This document shows positions 23,001-36,500 of a stretch of DNA of 64,000 nt, in pieces. Position 1 is the stretch's first letter, and each line of letters opens with the position of its first letter. The stretch covers positions 19,235,716 through 19,299,715 of the forward strand of contig NC_045144.1 in assembly GCF_008831285.2 (NCBI RefSeq), in the 5' to 3' direction. A program made the position numbers and the translations under genes. The notes under the pieces were generated by a model. That model was given only the letters and a program-made list of their open reading frames with translations, was not told the origin of the DNA and did no database searches. The DNA is from Nymphaea colorata (lineage: Eukaryota > Streptophyta > Magnoliopsida > Nymphaeales > Nymphaeaceae).

Positions 23001-23714
23001 TCTCAGACTTAATCGAGACAATCACCAATTTCTCTTCAACATGCATGATTCACATACCACAGTTTCCAATCCGAATCATCAGTTAATCAGAAGAGGAAAC
23101 GCTACATGGATCAAGAAATCAAAGAGAAAACCGACAAGGAAGAAACCAAAACAAACGGAACACAGCGACCGCGAGGATGCTTACCTCTGCAACCCAAGAT
23201 CGACGAGCTCCGAGATGGCCGCGTCGAGCTCCTCGCGTTCCACCTTTCTCGCCAGTAGCTTCACCTCCTGAACGACGTGCACCCCCCACCCCGTCCGCAG
23301 GTCCGGCGAATAAAGGTGCCGGACGGCCTCATCAACTCCCGCCCTCGCGATGACCCCGGACACCAGGTCGGCCTCGAACCGGCCAACCGTCCGTCGGCGG
23401 AGATCCCTGGCGGAGACCTTCGACAACGATAAGCCCATGGCAATACGGGCGGCGGAGAAGAGGCAGTTGCCATCGGCCTGGACGTCGCCGCCGTGGAAGA
23501 GTCGGAAGGTGGCGGAGATGGAGGGGTCGGAGGGGTGCTTCCAGAGGACGCCGCGGGAGGAGAGTTGGGAGAGGGATCGGCGCTGCTGGTCGTCGAGGCC
23601 GTCGACGGACTCCCAGTCGACGGCGGCGGAGGAGGGGAGGTGGGGAACTGGGGAGAGGGAATGAAATGGGTCAGGGAGAGTGGACGATGGAGGGCCGCAC
23701 AGCAGCTTCCCCAT
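20014..23714 (-). CDS. OTU-domain deubiquitinating cysteine protease
   Basis: OTU proteases cleave ubiquitin from proteins or chains; this plant member is probably cytosolic or nuclear. Four exons (minus strand): 23185-23714, 22125-22365, 20246-20363 and 20014-20105, giving 326 residues in unbroken phase. The catalytic Asp/Cys region DVQADGNCLFSAA puts Asp at 81 and the nucleophile Cys at 84. The catalytic His is at 305 in GWCGAGADHYEPL, and SDAMIEEDSCLFFLP precedes it. All three key residues are therefore present. The N-terminus (MGKLLCGPPS) is a short Pro/Ser-rich leader before the domain. The frame is open further upstream to 23945, but that part runs antisense through the tRNA gene, so the ATG at 23714 was chosen. 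Introns are 819, 1761 and 140 bp. Exon 1 is strongly GC-rich. I cannot say which numbered Arabidopsis OTU it matches. Confidence 0.93.
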
Positions 23715-23916
23715 CGGAGCAGCGGCTTCCTGATGACGGGGAGGAAGGAGAGATTTCGATCTCCCGGTCGGAAAAATGGCGGAGAGAGGAAGAGAGGGGC
23801 GGCTTTGGCCGTTAGGGTAACGGATATAGGGTCGAAAGCAGGACGTTATTTCGGGGAAGGTTCTTTTCGGTTTTTCTTTTAGTAGAGAAATTTTGAAACT
23901 CCCACAGCAACATTGA

Positions 23917-23998
23917 GTGGACGTGCCGGAGTGGTTATCGGGCATGACTAGAAATCATGTGGGCTCTGCCCGCGCAGGTTCGAATCCTGCCGTCCACG
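23917..23998 (+). tRNA. tRNA-Ser(AGA): tRNA-Ser (anticodon AGA)
   Basis: The 82-nt cloverleaf has the acceptor stem GTGGACG paired with CGTCCAC and discriminator G. The anticodon stem CATGA/TCATG encloses the loop CTAGAAA (anticodon AGA at 23950-23952), decoding UCU and, after inosine modification, UCC/UCA. There is a class II long variable arm (TGGGCTCTGCCCG) and a T arm with GGTTCGAATCC. It has no intron and no encoded CCA. A T-rich stretch from 24002 is a plausible Pol III terminator. It stands 203 bp upstream of, and opposite to, the OTU gene start. Confidence 0.97.
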
Positions 23999-25350
23999 CC
24001 TCTTTTATTTTTTTCATTTTTGTTCCCGTCACTTGTTCACTTGCATTTTCAGAATTCTTGTACCATTCACTATTAAAAAACATGCATTCAAAAAATTTAT
24101 CAATCACCAAACTGGGTCTTTGATATCCTTGAATCTTGATTCTACAATTCAAATTTTAGTTTTAGCTTTCCTTCGTTATGTGTTTGTTAAAACATGAATT
24201 AAAATTCTAAAGTTGATGAACTAAGTCTCTTCTTTTGATTCTAGAATTGAAAAGAATGTGTTTGTGAAAACATGAGTTAAAATTCTAAAATTGATTAACT
24301 AAAACCATCATAACATGTGTTATAAAGAGCAATGAAAGATTTCTAAAATTCTTGAATCATAATTCAAAATTTTAAGGTAGAATCGCGATTCTGAAAATTT
24401 TGATTCAATAATAAATTCCGTAATCAAAATTATTGTTTGTTGGTACAATTTCCATTTTATACAAAATGATGATTTTTAATTCTATAACTCCACATTTCCC
24501 CTCATCAAACATCCCCTAAGCAACTTTGACATATTTACAAGTGGGCCGTTTAGCTTTGTACAGTAATTCACAAACAATCAAAACATTGAAATATATATAC
24601 TTTAAATAACGAGTTGTTGACAATATTTAATCCTCCTTTAGTGATTGTAGAGATAATAAGATTCCAGAGGGACATGTAAGGTTAATTCACAATCCAAATC
24701 CGATAATTTCAAATTCACTTTTGAATCTGAATATGGCTTTTAAATCAAATCCAACAATATGTTTAACTTTCGAAATGCATATATTTGTTTAAAAATAAAT
24801 GTGGTATGATCTGAATCTATATCCAATCGAATACTTAATTAAGTTTGAACTCGAGTCTTAAGTCCTTTCTTAAAATTAGACTTCGATATGATTTCTTAAT
24901 TAAGTGTTAAAGTGTTTTTGTACATTGAACTTTTTCAAAACAATTCAATCAAATAAAATCGAAATCCGATATTCATATCGTTTAGCTGCTATCCAGTTGT
25001 CTTATAATTTTTAAAAAATGATATTTTGACTGTGTCAAAATTTAAAAACTTGTGGCTTATGACACCCCTTTAACCATGGTTAAAGCAAATAAAAACAACT
25101 ATTAAAGCAAAAATCTTCAGGTTTATTTTAAAGCAATGAACTTTTGTCTTCACACCAACTAACCATGGTTAAATAAATGAAAAATTTAAAAAGCATAAAA
25201 TATTTGGGACGGACTCGTTACGGATATGCCAAAGATTATATATATATATCCGCTTAGTCTCTGGGTCCCCCAGTCTCCACCTCAACCGTCCGATCTTTAT
25301 GACATCCGACGGTGTACAGTAACCCCTAGACACTCTCCCCTTCTGTCAAC
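23999..25350. other. AT-rich intergenic region before the HTATSF1-type gene
   Basis: A degenerate direct repeat of about 80 bp (ACATGAATTAAAATTCTAAA and ACATGAGTTAAAATTCTAAA) lies at about 24180-24300. The perfect palindrome CTTTAACCATGGTTAAAG is at about 25069-25086, with a partial repeat near 25160. Repeat fragments rich in AATCCAAATC lie at about 24690-24900. No gene was found. Confidence 0.5.
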
Positions 25351-25540
25351 CTACAGTACGAACACATCCTTCGCTCTCTTCTCTCTTCCAAGTCCTCTCT
25401 TTTGCTGCTTCCCTGTCCATCTCTCTCTATCGCTCGCTCGCTCGCGCGCTCGCCTTTTCCTTGGCTGATAGAACGCTGGAGACGAAACCCGAATTCTCTG
25501 CACGGACCATCGCCGGGGGTAGAGACTTTTCTTCGTGTTC
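25350..25540 (+). promoter_or_regulatory. Probable 5' UTR exon of the HTATSF1-type gene
   Basis: A pyrimidine-rich GC block (TCTCTCTATCGCTCGCTCGC and onward) followed by a possible donor near 25518 (GGGGGTAGAG) looks like a plant leader exon. It would be joined across an intron of about 1.2 kb to the acceptor TCTTCAG at 26735, three bases before the ATG. Exact ends are not readable. Confidence 0.4.
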
Positions 25541-26737
25541 TTCAATATTGTCATTCCGGTGTGCTCTTGTTTGCGTTAATCATCTGCATTTCTTGTTTTG
25601 ATAATCAATGGTTCGAGAAATTTATCGCTTTATTTTCTTCCTCCTTCTTAAAGAGTGAGGAGGAAAGGTGTGGTTGGTCGCATTTCTTATCTCTCCTGAA
25701 TTATTCCTCTTCTTTTGCTAATCTGTAATTGGAGGTTATATTCTATGTGGGCGATGTAGTTTCACTTGGCTGGTGGATGGTAGGGACCGTGCCCGGTTTA
25801 CTTGGGTTCTTTCTTGGGCCATTTTCTGGTTAGTCGAGGCAAATAAATGGCTGAAATAGTTATTTCTAGGGTTAACCTTCTACGACATTTTGTATTAGCT
25901 GAAGTCGTCACTATACGGAGAAATTAAGTCATTAGAATAGGACGTTGATGTCTATCATTCGGACAATTCGAAATCGCAACCTCCGACGAAACTGCAAGCT
26001 GAGTAATTATCATCTCCTGACAGTTAGAAAACAATACATATTTTAAATTTATTTTCGCACGGATCATCAAAATGGCATCATTTGATTGATTATACTCTTT
26101 CACTAGCGAGGAAATTGCACATCCTTTTTTTGTTGGTTTGATCAAGAAAATAAGGTCAATCGATTTTGGCTTTAGATACTCACGACTGCGATAAAGAATG
26201 TAGAACTTATTCATCTTAAAAATGCCTCATTACTAAATATGCTGATGATCAGTTTATCATATCATGTGGTTTTTCATTTTGTATCAATCCGTTACTGTTT
26301 TGTTTTCATCTCTTTGTGTTTTGGTTGTGGGTTTTTTGTTTGCTGCTGTTGTATTGGTTTCTGGAGAGCAGGATAAATTCGTCAGATCTAAATTTTTTTA
26401 TTGCTTATCAATTCTCTTTACAAAATTTTGGAAGAGTTATTTTCATCCCACCAGCTTTTGCAATAAAAAGTTGTATATTGTCATTCTTAAAGGAGTGCAT
26501 AGCCTTGTTGATTTATCACCTTTCTACTCTCTCAATAAGACATTACTAATTGTTTTCATTATCTTTTTTGATATGTGGATGTAAGAAATGGTTAGTAAAT
26601 CTTTATCTTTCAAGTGATATGCATCACATGATTCACATGGATGGCATAAACATGCTGTTTGCAGTTTGCACCTTGTTATTTATGTATTTTGGCTCTGATA
26701 GTTATTGTCTAACTTAAACTTTTTGTACTCTTCAGGT

Positions 26738-29700
26738 ATGGCTGACCCTCAGGACGTGTCAAATGAAATAGGATGGTATGTACTTGGTGGAAATCAAGAA
26801 CATGTAGGCCCCTATGCTGTCTCTGAGTTGCAAGGTTAGTCCTCTGGTTTATAGAAATTCTATTTATGATGCTGCTAATGAAGGTATGGAATGAGGTGCA
26901 AATTATGGGTGCCTGTTGTATTGACTTACTTTGATGTTTGAACCTACAGTTGAGTCTGTCTTTTATGAATCTAATGACAATGCTTAGGGCATGCTACTCA
27001 ACAAAGTATTGTGCCTTTATGGGCTCATTCTTAGTGAGATTCTTTGGAAAAAATCCATCTCAAATAACAAGCAGAGATTGCTATCATCCCAAGATGGGTA
27101 TTTTGCCCACTTTGAACCAATCTTTCATATTTGTGGCCCTCTATTTCACTTTGATCTAGAAGCAGTTGACCTTTCCTCTCATGTTTTCATATTTTTTTTT
27201 TGGGTTTATAGCATGTTCCATTCAGATGCTTCGAACAAAAAGAAATTATGGCCTTCACAGTGTATTTGGAAATGTTTGGTGGACAATAATGACTGGCAAG
27301 AAAGTTGATGCTATTATCAGTTGGTTCACTGGGTGTTATGTATTGTGATTGTAGAGCACTTTATGAATGGTTACGTATCAGAAAGTACACTCCTTTGGTC
27401 TAATGGGAGAAGTGAATGGATGCCTCTAGCTTCAATTCCTGAGTTATTTGCTAGTTTTCCTTCACGAGAGCCCTTTCCTGGCCCACAGCTTGATGATACT
27501 ACTACAGGTGAATACCATCCCCCAGTTACAGATGAACAAATTCTGGTTCTTTTTTCCCTTTTTCTTGTTGGGTCTGAGTTACACAAAACTGATTTTCATC
27601 CTTACAGAAGGCTCTGGTAACACTAATGAATTCCACAAATGGCAAAAGGAGATTAGAGCTGAGCCTGTACCAAATGGTTCTGAATTGGGCACTGAGACTG
27701 CAGGCTTGCTGGAAGATGCTGCTGCAGATTATGATGACAGGCCTCAAACACCATCAGATGGGGAAGAAGAATTCACAGATGATGATGGCACAAGATACAA
27801 GTGGGACCATGGTCTTAGAGCATGGGTTCCTCAGGTGGCTTTTCTGTACATAATTGCTTACATGTTTGTTTTCTCTGTGATTTTTGCTGATACCACATGC
27901 GTAGACACCTGTGAGATTGATGGTCTTACCTGCATATATTCTGGTGGGCTTCTGTTGTAAGATTTGCTGCTTCATTTTACTCTGTGTAAGTGCAGTTGAC
28001 CTGTGAGGTCATCTTCATTAGGTAAACAATCTTCTATTTGGTCCAAATGATTTGTAGATGACATGGTATGCCCTTGCAGAAATAAGATATGATTTACCTA
28101 TGTGTGTTTTTATGAACACAGGCAAGACATAATCCTAACTTGGTCTTATGTGAAAATGTCCTAATTTATTAATCGTATGTGTGAAAGACTCCATCTTACT
28201 TGTGGGTTGTGCTAAGAGGGTAGGGTAGCGCAGAGGTAAAAGAGGGTAGGGTATTGCAAAGGTAAAAGATGCTATTTGGCTCTATTTGGTCTCAGTTCTG
28301 CAATCTTGGAAACCATCTTACTGTATTGGCATGAGGGAGAACTTATCTTGTAGATTCTCACTTTTACAATCGTTGCACAAGCACAAAAATTTCTTGGCAC
28401 TAAATTTGTATATGAGATTTGAACTTTTGGGACGTGACAATAGCTTTGGATTTAAGAAGGAATGTTGATGTTGATGCGGAAGAACCATATTCATCAATAC
28501 AAATTGCATAAATATTTTAACTGGGACAAGTACATGAGTAACGCAAAACCACCCATGTCAAAGTTGCCTAGCTTGGCTGATTGGATGTAATATATTCTTT
28601 CTCAGAGACGATTGGTGTGGAATCATCATGATCATATGAGAATTTCCATGGAAAAGTAGTGGGCTGTACTCTAGAGCATGGTAGAACTTTAATGGTGGGC
28701 AGCAACAAAAACGGAAGCAGAATCACTAGCAGAAAAAGAGATCATGATGCATTTGTTATGTGGTATCATCGGGCAAGTCGGCATGGCAAAGCTGAGCAGA
28801 ACACCCGAACAAAGGGAACATGTCCTCATGCTGTAATGGTGGGCAAAATGAATGATGACAAGACTTAGCATGAACTGTCTAACATCTAAGGCTTTTTTAT
28901 CAGAATTTTGCTATGAAGATGAATTTTAACTTTTTAAGTATACCAGAGAGATGTATCAGAAAAGTTACTATCAGTTTCTTTTCCGGAGTTTAGTATTCCA
29001 ATTCAAGGGATGTTGCATGTGAAATTTGAATTGCAAGTCTAGACCATTGCCAGTCTGGCAGTTTTTGCTTCTTAGGAATTGTAATGCCTAGTTAATAGGA
29101 GTGATTTAGTAACTAGTTTTTTGAGCATGTGGATGGAACTAATGGACTGGGGAAATCCATCTCTTAAAATAATACGTGATCTCAAGCCTATGCCTGATGT
29201 TAGATTAAGCTAGGGTTTGCCACACCCTATGGAGTCAAATATCCTCTCAGTTGGATGATGGTACAAGGATGGTGCACTGGGGGAGTTGGACACCTGGGAT
29301 ATACTGATATATAGGTTTACATCCTCTAGGTGTTGTAGGGCCTAAATGGGATATATTTACGATTGAGAAATTGCAATTAGGGGGCAAATTTGCTGCTTTT
29401 GTTGCCATCAGCCTAGTCGTAGAAAGCAGTCACTGTCAAAACATGGAAAACCTTTTTAATTGAAAAGATATATAAGCATGTATGGCATTTTGATTATATG
29501 TACCTGTTATCACTTCACTGATTTGTTTGGTAAAAATCAATTTTTCCTTTTTTCTTTATGACGTATCAGACTATTTGTGAGGTGCCTTTCTTTGATTATA
29601 TGTGGCTGCTATGTTTGGTAAAAATCAGATTTCCTTTTTTCTCTTGATGATGTACCAAACTTATTTGTGAGGTGCCTTTCTTCATTGAAAAATATTAGAT

Positions 29701-32700
29701 ATGCTATTTAGTTGGTGCGGATAAGAAAGTTGATAGGTTCAAATGGAGGTTGTTACAGGCTGTATGTTTCTCTCATAATGCAGGAATCTACTAGAGTAAG
29801 AAACTATTGACTGACATAGACAAATAACTAATATGTTAAAATGTACAAGGAAAGTGAAAAGTTGAAGAGGGTAGTCAGATCCACCCAATCTCAGTGAAGA
29901 GTGTAATCATGAGAAGCACTAGAAGAGAAGGTCTAACATGTGCTCATCCTTGGAGAATGAATATACATGTTCGTGAAATTAGGGTGATTAGTGATTACTG
30001 TATGGTGTATCAAGCAATGAAAACTGTCAGTGTATATTCTAAAGTTTGTTAACGTCAATGATTTTGAGAAGATGGGTACCAGAAACAGTAATCATAAATT
30101 CATAATATAGGTGATACTGGCTTGTAATCTTATATAAAATTGATTGATGAAGCTTTGGTTGGCTTTTGTTAACTCGGGATGCTTTTATTATTTACTTGGT
30201 AACCTTTTCATCAATTTTTTTCTGAATCCTTTCAATTGATCACTTTGATAATGTAAACAGGATGAGCCTTTTGGTGATATAAAAAATTATGCAGTTGAAG
30301 AGATGACTTTCTTGGATGAAGAGGAGGTCTTTCCCACAACTGGGACTAAAGGTTCACCCTCTGATTTGGAAAAGAATTCTCAAGACAATGTTGAAACACA
30401 ATCCACAGATTCCACAAAGAAGAGGAAAGAACCAGAAAAGAATAGTGATAAAAAGGTAATTTTCTATGTCATGCTGTCCGTATATTTTTTTGGTTTTCTT
30501 TCCTAGTTAACGTGTCATATTGACATAGTATTGCAAACAAACAGATTTTTTTGACTGTAGATTGACTGGTTTAGATTTGAAGAAATTGTCTGTTTTGTAA
30601 ATACAGATGAGTGGATCTGTGATACTAGGTTGAAGACGTGCACTGATAATGGAATAATGGAGACATACCTGACACATTCAAGGTCTTCATCTTACTTTAC
30701 AGGAAGCCAATAAGCAACCAGATGGCTGGTTCGAGCTGAAGGTCAATACACATGTCTATGTTACTGGATTGCCTGATGATGCAACTCTCGATGAAGTAAG
30801 TATTTCTTGCTGTTGAGTATGTTTTTTTTTTCAATTTTTTTCCCATTTGCTTTTTTAATATGATTGATGACTAAAAACAGGCTGTAAGCTGCTATTTTGC
30901 ATGTGCTTTATAAGTCTACAACTATTATCCTGTCACTCCTGTGTATGTTATTGAGTTACTGCTTTACTTGTTTCTTAGAGCATTTCGTTGCTGGTGCCTG
31001 TGATGGTGTCATGACTGTTATTTTCTCATGGATGCCTCTAGTTGTTTTGGTTAGGCACTTCTATACCTAGTCTTTTCTGAGCTTGACCGGTGTTAGTGCA
31101 GTTACCTGTCATAGTCTTTTATCATTCAGTTGTTTGGCTCTCAGCAACATCCTCTGGTTCAGCATATGGTACCGAAGTGGAGTATCCAAGCTAAAGGTGA
31201 ACGTACTGTTATTATACATTAGGAACGTGAGCCAATCTAATCTGCCCAAGTGCATAATTTGGTTCTAGGATCTAGTCCCATGACTTCTATGTATGAGAAA
31301 ATACAGATGCTTCTGTTTGTACTAGTTCTTGAGAAAGGATGGATTCAATTTATGTTTGTTTATGTACAAGCTCTCAGATTCTAGTGCATGTGATCTAGAA
31401 GCTTCCAGTCAGAATTCATGTATAAAAGAATGGTCATCCTGATCAGACCTACACACACACACCTTTGACACCTTAATTGCTTTTATTGTAGATCATCTTG
31501 GACTAACAGGATTGATAATTGGACTTTGGGTACTTTCAGTTCTTGTGGCAATTGGATATTTCAGATCTCTTACACCGCTTTAGCTCCTATACCATAGGTT
31601 ACTTGTATTAACTATCAGCAGCCATGGAAGTGCATTACTTGTCTCAGAGCTCTTGTATTATTATCATGTGCATTTTGTTAAGCTGTTGTAACTTGACTTT
31701 TAATCTCATCTGGTTGGTTATGTGTTTTAACTTAGGACATATGCATTGTGTCTCTGTTTTTTACCTTAAAATGGGTTAGGACGGGTTCTTCATATCCACA
31801 ATGGTAATGGTGTAGTTTGTGAACTTGCAGGTAGTGGATGTGTTCTCAAAATGTGGCATCATCAAAGAAGTGAGTAGCTTATGAATGGTTTGCTGCACCT
31901 AGACGAACATCTGTTTATATGTATTTATACATATATGTAAACCTTCTTACATTGGTGTTGTTTGTAGATACTCTGATTTTTGGGAACTATACTGTTACAC
32001 TTATGTTATAATAATTATGTATATATATGAATATGTGTTTAATTGTTTATTATATACTTTCTCTATAAAGCTGTGATTTGGTGGCCAGAGTTAGAAGTCG
32101 TGATTTTCCTCCAGGGGCATGAAGGTAGTTTGCCTTATGATACAGCCAATGTTATCATTGTTGGCCCCTTACCACAAAAATTTGGGTTGATGCATGGGTT
32201 TTCAAGTATGAGTTGACATGCAGCCTGTGTGGTCGATTCAGCTCATTATTGGCTGATATTCTAAGAAACTAAATAAAACCTTTTATGCTTTTCTTAATTA
32301 AGAAGATGATGGATATGTTCTGATGTGTATTGGATGAAACAGCGTATCCTGAGGTTTCCTATACGAGATGGAAAATGATATTGACAAAATGCAGCTGTTT
32401 CATCATTTGTTTTGGTAGATTTGAACTGCAAGCATCAATGTAATCTATGCATGTGTCATTTTTTATTCTATAGTAATCTAAGTGTAATGTCTTGAGGATA
32501 AGTGAGTAGTACTTATTAACCCCCCTAAAGTGATTTTCCCGATGCATGGACTCTCTGAATTATGTTGTTGGAAGAAGTCTTAGTTCTTGTTGGATTGAGC
32601 ATGCAAACAAGGATCCATTCCATGGCTGAAACTCAAAACGAAAGAACAGGAAGGAGGAGAGCTTCAATTTCATCAAGTTCAATTAATAGATTAGGAGTCC

Positions 32701-33531
32701 GACAATTTGATTTTCAGACAAAGAAGTGAAGATTTGATTGCCAAAGGCCAAAGTTTTAGTGGGTGTATGAATTGCACTGCGGAAATGCTTGTTGAAGTTA
32801 TTGAGCTCATACCAACATCAAAATTTTGGATCTGAGCAAACCTACATAGACAAGTGGCTGCAGTACTACCTAGTCGTCTACTGTATTTTGGTACTGGTTC
32901 AGAAGACCAATACCATGGAGTCTTGCTTTATATATGTAGGAGCTGGAACAGGCACTTTACAGTTTACACTTTACAGTTTCTAGTCTTTCTACCACATACA
33001 TAGATGCACATACACCATATATATATTTGAAATCATTTTTTAATCTGGTCGTTTTTCATGTTGTCCTACTTTATATTAAAGATAGAGTTGCTGCTTATCA
33101 GGCATACGACGTACTAGTGGTCTTGCACTTCAGAATTTTAAACTATATTTTGTGGATTTCAACAAGCATGTTCTTCAAATTACTGTGTAAATTAGTGCAC
33201 GCTAACACCTCTCGCTTTTTCTTTGTTTGCCTCCGCTGGGTGTGTGTCTTTTCTCTTTTCCTTTATTCGTAAAATTTCTGGCCTACATACAGTTGGCTGA
33301 TATACTTTTGCTTCCTATTGTTAAGTGTATTCATGACCATAAACTATATAAACTTTTTTTTTTGTCATCAGTTCATTAATTTGATTGTTATTCTCATTTT
33401 AGGATCCTGAAACTAAAAAGCCTCGTGTGAAACTGTATGTTGACAAAGAGACAGGCGGGCAAAAGGGTGATGCACTAGTAACTTATTTAAAGGTATTATT
33501 GAATGGCACCAATACTAGAGTTAGTGTTTAA

Positions 33532-33562
<31 letters not shown>

Positions 33563-36500
33563 GCATTCCTAAAATGTGCGTGCTTGGTTTTATGAGGTCT
33601 ATGAACCTTACCCTGGGCTGTCTCGTTGGTATAAGCAGATGAGTTACAAGTTGCCACAAGTAGAGTAACTATTTAAATAAGTGAATGGCAACTATTGGTT
33701 TGACTGAAGTTGCTTTACATGTGGTAACTTGTAAGTCGTATCAGATTGATTGAGTGGCTGGTATTCATAGCCCCATATTTCTTGTTGCACATATTTTAGG
33801 AGCACTATGTTGATTATTTAAATATGTTTCTATTTTGACTTTTCGCTTTCTGTTGTATCCTGTAGGAACCTTCAGTTGATTTGGCAATTCAAATTTTGGA
33901 TGGTACAGCGTTTCGTCCTGGTGCACCACATTGTATGTCTGTTACCCGTGCTAAGTTTGAACAGAAAGGTTATCTGCGCTTACTTTTATCATTTTATGAC
34001 TTTCTTTGTCCTGTATGACTTGTTATTTATTTTAGCAATTAAAATGGTAGCCTGTCTTACTTTAGATCATGTCTGCAGGAGAGAAGTTCATTGCTAAACA
34101 ATTAGATAAGAAAAAGAAAAAGAAACAGAAAAAGCTTGAACAGAAGATTCTTGGCTGGGGTGAGCTTTTTTATTTATTTATTTTTCTGTATACCTTTCTA
34201 CTGCATGTTTGATTGTGTCTATGTATTTAAGTAACTGTAGGAGTTATTTCATGTGGGATTGGGAAAGCTAAGATACCATTTGATTTAAAAATTGCTATAG
34301 AAAACTGAAATTATTAGACATAACCTTTCCCTTTTTGCTTCTTTTGACAACTTATTTTGCAACAATGTCTAGAAGCTTTTCTTCTCAAATAATTGAACTG
34401 ATATTAGCTGGGAATATGAGTATATTATTCTTTCTACAAACAAATTCATACTCTTAGCCACATTATCCTGTCACCCTGAAAATGGGTTGCACATGAACCG
34501 GGAACATTGGTGTTAGCATGTTGAGCTCCAGTATAATCGTGGTGTTGTTGTATTATGTATACCAATGCAGTTGATATAGGCCAGCATCTATGATTTATTT
34601 ACTAGGTTATGTCAACTTTATGAATATATGGATGGTTTTTCTGTTGCTTGATATTGAAATTTATTATATTTGTTGAAGCTGTTCTTAGTAAGGGGAACAT
34701 CTGATATTCATGCTTACTGTTCGCAGTCTAGTTCCTCTTTCCTATTTCTAACATAATGAAAATGTTTGTATTATTTCTCACCTATCTTTGGTGTTTGTGC
34801 AACATGAACCATACACACATACACATATATAATGTAGATAATGTTTCCAAATTACATGAGCTTCTGATGTATACATGAATTGCTGATGTTTTTTCATAAG
34901 CTCTTGGGTATTTTCTGCATGAGTTGCAGAACGAAGCAAATTTTGAATCTCTCTGGCTGTGCTGAGTACTTGACTAAATGAAGCCTTTTACTTATATCTC
35001 TTCATAGTTCATCTATGCAGTGTGCTCTTCGAAGGCATGATGTTGTTCTTGAGAACTGTCTTTTGTGAAGTATGCATTCAAATATCTGCCAATTATGCTG
35101 TTGGCAGTTTTGTTCATAGCATGTGGAAGCAATTCCAAAATGGGAATATAGTGCTTTTGCACATTAAAAATTCTTTATTTCATTTAAAACTTTATTTTGC
35201 ATTACCAGTGGATAATTTGCAGAATCAGTACTTCAAGGCTTTCACTGTGCATCCTTAGTGTACGGCCTTTGTTCACTTAGTTCTTTTACCTAAACTAGAG
35301 TTAAATAAAAGATTGTTGACCTTTGCTGAAGAAATTAAAACCAATGTACTGAAAAGAAAGGGCCCACTTCTTTGAGACATAAAAACACCTATTTGAGAGG
35401 CTGAGCATTCTTGGCCGTGCTTTTAGTTTGTTCTGAATCCTTGTTTTTGGAATAATCTTTCATGGTAAATGCTGTTCATTTGTCAGGTGGTCGTGATGAT
35501 GCAAAGTTGTTAATTCCTGGTACAGTTATCCTCCGACACATGTTCACACCTTCTGAATTGAGGGTAAGCCTTTCTGGGGATCCATCTCTGTATGTGCATG
35601 TACCTGCATGGTGACATCAGACCGATGTTTGTGCTCATTTACCTAGGGCATGCATTCATCCATCCCTGTGCATGTGGAGATATTCATGCATACATTGTCT
35701 GGTAGGAATAGGATGTGAATGCATGCATGTATCCTTGCCTGCTCTTCTTTGTGTATGCATACATTGCTTACTGTCTGCAGATATTGAAGACTGTTGACGA
35801 GTTTTTCTAATTGAAATAGGATGATCCAAACATGCTTACGGAATTACAGGAAGATGTTACAGAAGAATGTGCCAAGATTGGTCCAATTGATTCAGTTAAG
35901 GTAAGAATTTTCTACATATTTTGAATTAATTTCCGGTATTGAATTTTCGTGTATGTATTACATGATTACAAGACTGATTTAATTGTGCTAGATTAGTAGA
36001 TAAAAAATAGGAGCTGCCAATTTCTTGACGGAATCAATGTCCTTGGTTTTGCTACCATGAATTTAGGTTCCAGCTCCAGCTTTTTATCGTTTGGTATGTG
36101 CCATACCTATAAGGTGACTGAGTTAGTATTGATCTTTGAGCGTCCATTTTCTCAAGGGGATGACTGAGCTTGATTTTTGGCTTGTTGGGATGTTTCTCTT
36201 CTTAACAGTAAGACCTTTAATTTGTTGAAGCCCATTTTATTTTTCAAGAACAAGGTTACTTGTATAATCTCAGTTGGATTTGAAAGGCCATTTTAAGAAC
36301 GCCACTTGGAGTGTCTCAGTTAGATCTTGGGAGGACCGTTAAGGTTTATTATTTGCCCGTCGCCGCACCCCCCGCACTCCCCCACTTCTTCCTCCTCCCC
36401 ACCTTTTTTTTTCTATGTTTGAATCCATGTTTGAGTTACCTTAAAGAACATATTCATTGTTTAGTTCACGGTTTCAACCGATAAAGAGTATTTTTACAAA

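Noticed and set aside
23350-23882. Forward frames of 104 and 129 codons opposite the OTU gene
   Set aside because: They lie antisense to the GC-rich OTU first exon; the minus-strand frame carries the catalytic motif and the splice phases.
23715-23945. N-terminal extension of the OTU protein by 77 codons
   Set aside because: It would have to be translated from antisense tRNA sequence, and its residues look like no targeting signal; the internal ATG before MGKLLCGPPS is preferred.
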